Source: Deltaproteobacteria bacterium (GTDB taxonomy: Bacteria > Desulfobacterota > Desulfuromonadia > Desulfuromonadales > Geopsychrobacteraceae). Taken from it: a stretch of 52,762 bases of DNA. This document shows, piece after piece, positions 7,857 through 15,312 of the stretch. The notes under the pieces are model-generated. The model saw nothing but the letters and a program-made list of their open reading frames with translations. It was not told where the DNA came from and made no database searches. Both the position numbers and the translations under genes were made by a program. The stretch covers positions 1-52,762 of the forward strand of contig JAJRQB010000066.1 of NCBI GenBank assembly GCA_024280485.1. Direction: 5' to 3'. Every line of letters starts with the position of its first letter. Positions within the stretch are counted from its first letter, which is position 1.

Positions 7857-9509
7857 CTAGAATGAGTATTTGACATTGAATGCAATCAAATCTCGGTCAT
7901 TGATTTTGTTCATGTCGCCGGCCCCGAAGAAGTTGGTGTAACTGACAGCAGCACTCCAGGTATTCTGATAGTCGAATCCTAGTCCGAGCAAGATCGACTT
8001 ACGATCTTCAAGGAAGGTACCGGAGGATGGCGAGTTCCCATCCACGTCATGTCGCCAGGCCACCTTTGGTGACACATTGATCGGACCGATAGCCCTAAAG
8101 AAGACAAATTTGGCTTTTACGCGGTATCCCCATGAAGTGGCATCAACACCGACACGGGGACCTTCAAGAGCAAGTTCATTTTCCTGATTCGGAAGATCAT
8201 GTACATGGTGAACTGCGGCTTCGCCGACGAGGGTGAACTTATCAGCGCCGAGAGTCGGACCGAAAACCTTGATCATTGTGGTCTGCACTTGGGTAACATC
8301 CAATTTGGTGTAACCCTGAACATAGCCACCGGGCACGAAAGGACCTGCAATATGACTCGATTGTCCGAGGGCCTTACGAAGGATCTGGACATCGTCGATC
8401 TGAACGGGCGCATCCGGGCGGTGCGAAACCTCACCCTGCAGAGAAAATCCGCCGAAAGGGATCTCGGTGGCGAACGTTAGACCCAGTAGTTGGATATCTT
8501 CTGCATAATCACTAAGATACCTTCCGGAATCCGGCCGCGCGTTGGTTGCAGAAAGAGCACTGACAAAAGGAGTACGGCTGTGATAGTTCAGGTAATAGAA
8601 TCCGAACTCGGTATCGTTCAGAGAGGGAACAAAAAGACGTGCAGCCACGCCATATTGTCCTGAGTCACCAGGATTGCGGGTATCTGCCCGGGGAATCGCG
8701 AATGGTGCCCTTCCCTCGGGGACCAGTCCATCACCGAGCATCACGAATTCTCCACCATCACCGACATAATCGTTAGTGCTGAAGTAGGTGCCTGGCGGAT
8801 CGACCTCAGTCTCGCTCCAATCGTACAGATACAGACCTTCCAAGCTCAGGTTCTCTGTCAGACCGAAAGAACCCCAGATCATTCCCTCGGGTATCAACCC
8901 TTCCTTTAATTCAGAGCCAGGAAGACGAAGGGCAGACACGTTAACCGGGTTAATCACATTGATGCCGTTGCGGATAAAGGTGCTCTCTCCCCAACTGACA
9001 ACCTGATCGCCGATACGTAGTTGCACAGGGATCGCACCAAGATCAAAACTTGTCCAGATGAATGCGTCTAACAGCTCAGCATCTTTACCGACCTGCTCTT
9101 CTGCTTCACTGGACAAGGGAGCCCTGTCTCTGTCTCCATTCATGTTTTCGTAATCATAAAAAGCCGAGCCACGGGTAAAGATACCGATATTGTCATTATG
9201 CAGGTCCAACTCTGAGGTAATCTTTGCAACGTTGCTAATTATCCCTTTACTATAATTGAGATTGCCATCATCGTTGTTCACACCCGTCCTGGTGCCGCCG
9301 TTGGCGATTCCAACCAAGCTGCTCTTCCGGTCTTGCACTCGCCAACTGGCGCCGTACGAAACTGTCGTATCAAGACTTCCTTCGAAGCTATCAAAATCGA
9401 ATCGAATAGCCTCAGCCGGCGATACGGGCATCAGTGCAAAAACGACGACAAAAAAGGACGTTAACCAGCCCCACTTGCCACTCCAACTCCATTCCGTTTG
9501 ATCTTTCAT
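7857..9509 (-). CDS. DUF1302 outer-membrane beta-barrel protein
   Basis: A 550-residue protein with a signal peptide ending SPAEA near residue 34, followed by the family start IRFDFDSFEGSLDTTVSYGA. Repeated amphipathic strands rich in aromatic residues and a last strand ending in phenylalanine (NVKYSF) point to a beta-barrel in the outer membrane. DUF1302 proteins nearly always pair with DUF1329 proteins, and the pair is often found with genes for degrading hydrophobic substrates, so uptake of a lipid-like compound is the best guess (inference). GGAG lies five bases before the ATG. It is the first gene of a four-gene operon with a well-formed promoter and an operator copy about 110 bases upstream. 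Confidence 0.9.
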   Translation of the reverse strand: MKDQTEWSWSGKWGWLTSFFVVVFALMPVSPAEAIRFDFDSFEGSLDTTVSYGASWRVQDRKSSLVGIANGGTRTGVNNDDGNLNYSKGIISNVAKITSELDLHNDNIGIFTRGSAFYDYENMNGDRDRAPLSSEAEEQVGKDAELLDAFIWTSFDLGAIPVQLRIGDQVVSWGESTFIRNGINVINPVNVSALRLPGSELKEGLIPEGMIWGSFGLTENLSLEGLYLYDWSETEVDPPGTYFSTNDYVGDGGEFVMLGDGLVPEGRAPFAIPRADTRNPGDSGQYGVAARLFVPSLNDTEFGFYYLNYHSRTPFVSALSATNARPDSGRYLSDYAEDIQLLGLTFATEIPFGGFSLQGEVSHRPDAPVQIDDVQILRKALGQSSHIAGPFVPGGYVQGYTKLDVTQVQTTMIKVFGPTLGADKFTLVGEAAVHHVHDLPNQENELALEGPRVGVDATSWGYRVKAKFVFFRAIGPINVSPKVAWRHDVDGNSPSSGTFLEDRKSILLGLGFDYQNTWSAAVSYTNFFGAGDMNKINDRDLIAFNVKYSF

Positions 9510-9615
9510 AATTTCTCCGTTGCTTTAGAAGTTTACCAGTTAGCCAACACTTCGCTACTAACAAGCCTATCTATGTGTCCGGTCAGTCAGTTCGTAAGTT
9601 AAAAAACGTTTCTCA

Positions 9616-9660
9616 ACTGTCTGCATGGTCAGTTATATAATGTAGTACAGCGGGTGTCAA
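9616..9660 (-). promoter_or_regulatory. Promoter plus operator (site B) for DUF1302 operon
   Basis: On the minus strand: TTGACA at 9660-9655, a 17-base gap, TATAAC at 9637-9632. The operator ACTGTCTGCATGGTCAGT (9616-9633) touches the -10 and covers the expected start of transcription; it matches the ideal 18-mer at 14 positions. A further half site, GGTCAGTCAGTT, is at 9581-9592. This is one of the best promoter and operator combinations in the window. Confidence 0.75.
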
Positions 9661-9894
9661 CAAAAATAAAACACTTTTATATGAAATTTAATTCTCCTCT
9701 ACACTTTCCAGCATCTAGCGAAATAACAAGAGAGATGGATAAATCCAACAAACAAATTACTATAAAACTTTCAGGTACTTAAAGAAGCCGAAAGCAACCC
9801 ATCACCAACTATCAAACGGTCCTTTTCCATCCAAACAAAGGGGGGTAGTCGTCGCTTTGGCCTCTTTCTGATTGGTTCGCGAATAACAAAAGAA
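9661..9894. other. Gene-free stretch between the DUF1302 promoter and the HupE terminator
   Basis: I see no credible coding frame, RNA gene or repeat here. The sequence is AT-rich near 9660-9700. It separates two minus-strand operons, the right-hand one ending at the hairpin at 9895. Confidence 0.5.
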
Positions 9895-9918
9895 AAACCT
9901 CCCATATAAGAGAGGTTT
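9895..9918 (-). terminator. Rho-independent terminator after HupE gene
   Basis: On the minus strand AAACCTC pairs with GAGGTTT around a ten-base loop, and the second arm runs directly into TTTTTCTTTT. It closes the DUF3604-DUF1214-DUF1254-PPIase-HupE operon. Confidence 0.8.
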
Positions 9919-9978
9919 GATTTCTCACAAAGAAACTTCAGCTAAGAAACTGGAAGAAACAAACAGGGTTTGCAGTTC

Positions 9979-10962
9979 TCAGCCGGCAACAGCAAAACCG
10001 GCTAAGCGTTCAAAAACCCAGAAAGCAGCAGTGATCCCGACAGCATAGGTCGCAAAACGCTCAATCCGCGGCAGCCCCTTGGGCCAGATACGTTCAAGTC
10101 CCCACAAACAAATCAGGACTACCAGGACAAAAGCGACCTGTCCCGCTTCGACCCCCAAATTAAAGAGTAATAACGCAGAGACAATATCATCTGGAGGCAG
10201 ACCGATTTGCTGCAGTGCTCCTGCAAAGCCCAGTCCGTGAAGCAGACCGAAAACAAAAGCAATCTTCCATCCACTGGGAACAGAACCGACCTTCTTATCA
10301 AGGACCTCTGCGGCTAACAGGGCAATCGAAAATGCAATCATGACCTCGACCGGCGCAGCAGGCACCGTCAGCAATCCCAGGGAAACCATAAAGAGCGTCA
10401 AGCTATGCGCAGCGGTAAAAGCGGTAATCGTCTTCAACAAGGGCATGAATCTGCGCACAAAGAGCAAGAGGCAAAAAACAAAGGTCAGGTGATCGAACCC
10501 GGTGAGGATATGTTTGATACCGATGGGAAAAAAGTGATAGAGCTGCGGCACTTCGCGTCTTTCGCCGATCACAGCTTCTGTCTGGTCAGGAGTCAAAAGA
10601 GTTTGAAACGATTGACCATCCAGCCATTCAACCCTGACGATGACATCGATCAGGGTCGTTGAGAGTCCGTCTACCGTGACGAGCTGTCCCTCAAGCCCCT
10701 CCGGCGTACAGGTTATCTCCCAGTTGCGGATATAGGACCCGTCCCTCAATTCGTCCAGGGGATTGGATTTACGTTGACAACTGTCAGGCAGCACAAGTTG
10801 CAGAGCCGGACCCACTCCCCCTTTAGCCGGCACCTTCCAGAGGACAGAAAACACCTGCTCCGGCTGTTCTTCCAACAGGAGATAGGCGGGGCGCACCTCA
10901 TGAGCAAAGACAGGCGGACTAACGACTAAGAAGATGACCCAGACAAGACCCAGGAGTTTCAT
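9979..10962 (-). CDS. HupE/UreJ-family membrane protein
   Basis: A 327-residue protein. A signal peptide (residues 1-20) is followed by a periplasmic domain of about 120 residues starting HEVRPAYLLL and then about six membrane helices. Family signatures are present: IGIKHILTGFDHLTFV, FTAAHSLTLF, GLLHGLGFAGALQQIGLP and FNLGVEAGQ. HupE/UreJ proteins are linked to nickel or cobalt uptake in some hosts, but this larger form with an N-terminal periplasmic domain has no proven function and usually lies beside a parvulin gene, as here. The start overlaps the stop of the isomerase gene by four bases (ATGA), so translation is coupled. No hydrogenase or urease genes are in the window, so a metal-enzyme role is not supported locally. 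Confidence 0.85.
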   Translation of the reverse strand: MKLLGLVWVIFLVVSPPVFAHEVRPAYLLLEEQPEQVFSVLWKVPAKGGVGPALQLVLPDSCQRKSNPLDELRDGSYIRNWEITCTPEGLEGQLVTVDGLSTTLIDVIVRVEWLDGQSFQTLLTPDQTEAVIGERREVPQLYHFFPIGIKHILTGFDHLTFVFCLLLFVRRFMPLLKTITAFTAAHSLTLFMVSLGLLTVPAAPVEVMIAFSIALLAAEVLDKKVGSVPSGWKIAFVFGLLHGLGFAGALQQIGLPPDDIVSALLLFNLGVEAGQVAFVLVVLICLWGLERIWPKGLPRIERFATYAVGITAAFWVFERLAGFAVAG

Positions 10963-11843
10963 GGCTGATTTTTCCTGAAACGAAATGTCTCCGGTAGAGG
11001 CGTAGAGGTCTCAATCTCATACCTGGCAAACAGCTGATCGAGCATCTCTGTACTGGCGTCAAGCCGTTCGGCCTGGCGCCAGTCAGCCAGCACCTGATCT
11101 CGTACCATCGAAAAGGAGCTCTGTTCTGGACCTGCCAGGTCATGCATATAAATCAAATGCCAGCCGTAAGCAGACTCGACCGGTGTGCTCCACGCTCCCG
11201 CATCAAGAACCATCAACTGCGCATAAAATCCGCTACCGAAGATCTTATCCAGCTGTCTCTTCTCCACCCCGTCCAGCCGGAGCGGACCCAGGAAGCTGTC
11301 TCCGGTCAAATGGGCACCCTCCCCTCCCTGTCGTTGAGCCATCAACTTCAGCAGAGTCGTCACTGCGTCTCCCTGTGGGTCTACACGATTCGAATTGGCG
11401 AAGAACAGGTGTTCGAAGCTAATAATCGCTGGTTGTTGATAGCGTTCGAGGTGAGCCAGATAGTACTCCTTGAGCAACAACTCATCAGGTTCTGCGACAA
11501 TCACCACGTCATCCAGCATAACCCGATATTTCTGCACCAGCCGGCGCTTTACTATCCGATCACCTTTATCAAGACCAAGACGGCGCGCTTCTCGGTAAAG
11601 TGCTTCTTCCTCGATCTCAGAGGTAAGCAGATTCGTGAGCTCCTGCTTCGTAGGGATACGGCCCTTCTCCTTTGCCCAGGCACTCTTAAGACGTTCGATC
11701 TGACCTTCATCAAAGGTGATGCGATAGGAGATATCCGACTCTCGGGAGGAAGAAAATGAATAGAGGGCAAAAACGATTAAGCCACCCAGGAAAAACCTAA
11801 AGAGGGGGTCCCGGGAAAGCCGCTGGATAAACTGTGTCTTCAT
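10959..11843 (-). CDS. Parvulin-type peptidyl-prolyl isomerase, membrane-anchored
   Basis: A 294-residue protein of the PpiC/SurA-type foldase group, which isomerises proline bonds of exported proteins. One N-terminal helix (FRFFLGGLIVFALYSF) anchors it, followed by a helical chaperone-like segment and a parvulin-like domain in the second half, with SFEHLFF, SFLGPLRLDGV and STPVESAYGWHLIYMHD as typical strand segments. I chose the ATG at 11843, with AGGA seven bases upstream; the frame extends to 11903 without a usable ribosome site. Some parvulin active-site residues look divergent, so it may act more as a chaperone. It is coupled to HupE through an ATGA overlap and probably helps the exported proteins of this operon. 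Confidence 0.82.
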   Translation of the reverse strand: MKTQFIQRLSRDPLFRFFLGGLIVFALYSFSSSRESDISYRITFDEGQIERLKSAWAKEKGRIPTKQELTNLLTSEIEEEALYREARRLGLDKGDRIVKRRLVQKYRVMLDDVVIVAEPDELLLKEYYLAHLERYQQPAIISFEHLFFANSNRVDPQGDAVTTLLKLMAQRQGGEGAHLTGDSFLGPLRLDGVEKRQLDKIFGSGFYAQLMVLDAGAWSTPVESAYGWHLIYMHDLAGPEQSSFSMVRDQVLADWRQAERLDASTEMLDQLFARYEIETSTPLPETFRFRKNQP

Positions 11844-11945
11844 ATCAGATCCTATACTTTTCTTAACTCCGTGCGCCCAGCTGTGACCCCGCAAGCGCGC
11901 CACTTCGAGCCGAGCACCGCTATCGGAAGAACGATCAATACGCCC

Positions 11946-12482
11946 CTATTCAATATAGGGGGTTACTTTCAAAGTGTGCTGCAGCTTTTGATACTCGTCA
12001 AGAACACTCCTATCCGGAACCACGATTCTGTTCAACATTACACCTGTACTATCAGGAGACCTTAAAACTTTGTACCCTTGAGGATTTTTGATCTCGGCGT
12101 CTTTATGCGCAAGGATGATCTTGAAATCACCGTCTGTGATTTTTCGATCATCAAAAATACCAAAATTATTTGTTTCCATATCATAAAAATTGAGAGCCCA
12201 GTATTTCCCTTCCTCCACGCTGGCGCTAACCATCAACGGAGCTTTGCTCACGTCAAAAATCATGCCGCTGTAGAGGAGGTCTGGAGAAGGCCTTATCACA
12301 ACTCGTTCATCTTCTGTAATCAAATCTTTGTAGGCTACTTCGTTAACTCCGATCTTTTCTCTTTCCATCAGTTTCTTTTTTGCCACCGTCATTACCACAT
12401 AAGGGATAGCCTTAATTGTTGCAACATGGAAAATAGCAGACAAGATCAGCGTTATAATTATAAATCCTTTCCAGTTTCTCAT
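11946..12482 (-). CDS. DUF1254 protein, membrane-anchored
   Basis: A 178-residue protein with an N-terminal helix (FIIITLILSAIFHVATI) and a single DUF1254 domain. The family segment RVVIRPSPDLLYSGMIFDVSKAP is followed by YWALNFYDMETNNFGIFDD. In many bacteria DUF1254 and DUF1214 are fused in one exported protein; here they are separate genes in reverse order. The ATG at 12482 overlaps the stop of the DUF1214 gene (ATGA) and has GGAGG seven bases upstream; a GTG two codons earlier lies too close to that site. The biochemical function of DUF1254 is not known. A non-coding gap of about 100 bases separates it from the PPIase gene. Confidence 0.8.
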   Translation of the reverse strand: MRNWKGFIIITLILSAIFHVATIKAIPYVVMTVAKKKLMEREKIGVNEVAYKDLITEDERVVIRPSPDLLYSGMIFDVSKAPLMVSASVEEGKYWALNFYDMETNNFGIFDDRKITDGDFKIILAHKDAEIKNPQGYKVLRSPDSTGVMLNRIVVPDRSVLDEYQKLQHTLKVTPYIE

Positions 12483-13054
12483 TTGCACCCCTCCTTAATG
12501 ATTTTTGGCAATTCGACTGTTTCAGGATTTTCATAAAATAATTTACCAGGATGGTATAAGCGTAGTGTAAGGCTTAAACTCCCAGAATAATCCCCCAGCG
12601 GAATCCAGTTAACCTCCTCCCGTTTTTTGGATAGGTTTATAACAAACTGACCATTGCCTTCATTCTGGAAATTATACTTATTCCATGAGTAGCGTTTCTC
12701 TTCATTGGGAATGAGGAAACCATCTTCCATATATGCCGTGATACTCCACCACCTGGAGTCTATTTCTTTGCCTTCGATTCGATAATTGCAACTTGCCTGA
12801 AGTTTTTCTCCGTCTTCGTCTGTATAGCCCTTATAATAAACATTCACATTTGAGGGAGAGAAAACACTGAAAAGCGCTGTCCAGGCTCTGTCATACATTC
12901 CCGTATCGGCCAACCCCATACCCAAGTTTGTTTTCCAGGGCCCATTTATTATCCATCCACTTTGATGGAAGTATCTAAGGTAAGAATAAGATGAACCCAC
13001 CCCGATAAGCAGTGCAAGAAACAGCGCCGCTACTACGATCATTCCCTTCTTCAT
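12479..13054 (-). CDS. DUF1214 protein, membrane-anchored
   Basis: A 191-residue protein with an N-terminal membrane helix (MIVVAALFLALLIGVG) and a DUF1214 domain: DSRWWSITAYMEDGFLIPNEEKRYSW in the middle and WIPLGDYSGSLSLTLRLYHPGK near the end. It begins 17 bases after the DUF3604 gene with GGAG six bases before ATG, and its stop overlaps the DUF1254 start, so the two are probably made in equal amounts and may form one complex that restores the usual fused protein (inference). The function is unknown. Confidence 0.82.
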   Translation of the reverse strand: MKKGMIVVAALFLALLIGVGSSYSYLRYFHQSGWIINGPWKTNLGMGLADTGMYDRAWTALFSVFSPSNVNVYYKGYTDEDGEKLQASCNYRIEGKEIDSRWWSITAYMEDGFLIPNEEKRYSWNKYNFQNEGNGQFVINLSKKREEVNWIPLGDYSGSLSLTLRLYHPGKLFYENPETVELPKIIKEGCK

Positions 13055-13071
13055 TCATTGCTCCTTGATTT

Positions 13072-15036
13072 CTATTTCAGATGGTTCTTAAGATTATTGG
13101 GAGAGTACCAGATCGGTGAAGACCAAGCCCTTTCCTTTAATATTGCGGAAACTTCTTCCGGTGCCTTTTCCCCAAGCCGAATAGCGTCATAACTTGTCCA
13201 ACGGCAGGTAGGATTTTGAAGTACCCGGATATAGTAAAACGCAGAGTATTCCGGATCAAAGTTTTCATCTGTCCAAAAAACCTTCAGCTCTTCGTCGCCT
13301 GCTCCGGCAGTGACCTCACAGGTATCAGATTCAACCCGAGCGCCGTTGTCCGGGCATTTCCCGGTCTTCGGATCAGGAGTCAACCCATCGGAACAGCCAA
13401 TATCAAAGACAGCTTCTTTGCTTTCACCATTTTCGACCCATCCCTTAATCAGCTGAACCCGATCCAGGTTAGCCCCCAACGGATCTTTGGCTGCCCAGAC
13501 AAGAAATTTCGGCTGATTCGTTGTTTCACCCGGTTCCAGCACCCCTCCCATGGGAACGCCAGTTTCATACGCAGACGCAACCAGATCAGGCTGATTCAGC
13601 ATGTCCTGTTCCAGATCCCAGCCGCCAAAAAAACGAAGCCGAATGCGGGTGCCGCTGGTGGCATAGGTTTCTTTGTTTTTCATGGCATCAAACAAGGATT
13701 CCCGGGTATTTTCTTTCGCCCAGATCGCTGCCAGGCCTCCGGGGTTATAGCTAAAATTGGTACCAGGAACCAGTTTTCGTATGGCAAGCCGCCTCTTTGC
13801 CGTTTGATCCCGAAGTCCAATCTTTCCTCGCCAGTCCCACTCTTCAGTATCTCCAGGGGTGGAATTATGGGTATCGGTACTCGCTATGAAGCCGAAACGC
13901 AGCGGATTGAATCCCAACTCCTTTTCCAGTTCCAGACCAAACTTCAAACCATCCCGGGCAAAAGAACCGTCGCTGGCGCATTTTCCGAGTTCCTCGCCCT
14001 CACAGAGTGGATAAAACTGTTCAAAAGTGCACTCTTCATCCGTTGTATTTAACCCCTCCGCACATTCGGAGTTCCCTTTTGTCTGAAAGATCTCCGCCAA
14101 AGAATCGTAGTTCTCCCGCCGTTTCCAATCTTCTGGTGTATAAGGCCCGCCGTCTTCATCTACCCGTGAGTAGGCTTTTCCCTGATAGCGATTCAAATTA
14201 TGCGGAATGGTGAGGAACTCACAATCCCCGCTACAGGTATCTTCCAGAGTTCTCCAGAGGTCCAATGCCGTTGCTGCACTAAAAGCCGAGACCGCGGTTT
14301 CAGGGACGGTGCGGTTGCGGAAAAAAACATTACGGTGGGTGGACCCCATGTTCTTCCAGATAGGGGAATACTCATAAGAGTAAAAGGTGGTGAATACACC
14401 AGGTTGATAGGCTTTGTCCGCCGCAGCTTGCGTTTTTCCCCAAGTAGTCTTTCCATGTTCGCGGCAAAAGCTGCCATCTTCCCCGCAAAGATCAGCCGGT
14501 GCCTTGGGGGGGCGTTTGAGGATATCTTTCTTGAGGCTAAACAATAAACGCAGGGAGGGATTGTCAAATTGGGCACAAAACTTTTCTTGCTTTGGAGTAA
14601 GGTTTGAAGAAGCACATCCCTCAAACAGGCCAAAGCTTTCAGCATGGTCGGTAACCGCAATGAAATCCAGTGGCTCTGATAACTGGGCGATCTCACCCGA
14701 AAACAGCTTTATTTTCTCTCCCTGAGCAAACCGATAAGCCTCTTCTGGGGGTAAACGGTTTCCCGAAAGGTAGCTATCAAAGGACCAGGAGGTATGAGTA
14801 TGAAGATCACCAAAGTAGACATTTTTTTGAGGATTAGCAGGTTGAACCATCCTTTTGCGGAATTCGGGTTTTTTAATTACTGCTTCATTTTCAGCCGCAA
14901 CCGTTTCTAACAACGTTCTTTGCACTTCCGGTGTCAGATGGACCACTTTGGAGCGTTGTTTCTGATAAATATAGAATCCGCCTCCAAGAGCGACCAGAAG
15001 GATGATTGCTAATGCCACACCCACCTTTTTTTTCAT
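13072..15036 (-). CDS. DUF3604 protein, PHP-like putative metallohydrolase (copy 1)
   Basis: A 654-residue protein with an N-terminal helix (VALAIILLVALGGGFYIY) that anchors it facing the periplasm. DUF3604 is distantly related to PHP metallophosphoesterases. The metal-binding pattern is visible: YFGDLHTHTSWSFD at residues 75-87, AVTDHAESFGLFEG at 127-140, TIPHN further on, and STDTHN followed by DTEEWDWRG near residue 390. Several cysteines (CASSN, CGEDGSFC, CSGDCEF) are shared with copy 2, which fits disulfides in an exported protein. No substrate is proven for this family; an ester or phosphoester hydrolase is plausible. It is the first gene of an operon with DUF1214, DUF1254, PPIase and HupE. 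An operator copy lies 176 bases upstream. Confidence 0.85.
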   Translation of the reverse strand: MKKKVGVALAIILLVALGGGFYIYQKQRSKVVHLTPEVQRTLLETVAAENEAVIKKPEFRKRMVQPANPQKNVYFGDLHTHTSWSFDSYLSGNRLPPEEAYRFAQGEKIKLFSGEIAQLSEPLDFIAVTDHAESFGLFEGCASSNLTPKQEKFCAQFDNPSLRLLFSLKKDILKRPPKAPADLCGEDGSFCREHGKTTWGKTQAAADKAYQPGVFTTFYSYEYSPIWKNMGSTHRNVFFRNRTVPETAVSAFSAATALDLWRTLEDTCSGDCEFLTIPHNLNRYQGKAYSRVDEDGGPYTPEDWKRRENYDSLAEIFQTKGNSECAEGLNTTDEECTFEQFYPLCEGEELGKCASDGSFARDGLKFGLELEKELGFNPLRFGFIASTDTHNSTPGDTEEWDWRGKIGLRDQTAKRRLAIRKLVPGTNFSYNPGGLAAIWAKENTRESLFDAMKNKETYATSGTRIRLRFFGGWDLEQDMLNQPDLVASAYETGVPMGGVLEPGETTNQPKFLVWAAKDPLGANLDRVQLIKGWVENGESKEAVFDIGCSDGLTPDPKTGKCPDNGARVESDTCEVTAGAGDEELKVFWTDENFDPEYSAFYYIRVLQNPTCRWTSYDAIRLGEKAPEEVSAILKERAWSSPIWYSPNNLKNHLK

Positions 15037-15211
15037 TTTTGTGCCTTTCTACTGTGCCGGATCATCAAAACATTACTAAACATCTGTTCAATCAGAGGTT
15101 GAGTGCTACACATGGAGGACAATAATACGTGCAACAAACACTCTGGATATTATCAACCGCTAAAGTTGTGGCGCATCGCCTGACCCGCTAATATCTTTAT
15201 CGACGGCACAA

Positions 15212-15229
15212 ATTGTCTGCACAGTCAGT
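15212..15229 (-). promoter_or_regulatory. Operator copy (site C) upstream of DUF3604 operon
   Basis: ATTGTCTGCACAGTCAGT matches the ideal 18-mer at 15 positions. It lies between the two DUF3604 genes, 176 bases before the start of copy 1. Unlike the other copies I cannot find a convincing -35/-10 pair beside it, so the promoter position is open. Confidence 0.55.
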
Positions 15230-15312
15230 CATTCCTTGTTTGATTGATACAATTCGATACAAAAACCAAATAACTTTCTATTGAATCAAGTTCTGAATCT
15301 CCCGCACCCGGA

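Noticed and set aside
13216-14052. Long plus-strand open frames antisense to the DUF3604 and acyl-CoA dehydrogenase genes (for example 13216-14052 and 47117-48091)
   Set aside because: They mirror codon bias of real genes on the other strand and show no protein family features.
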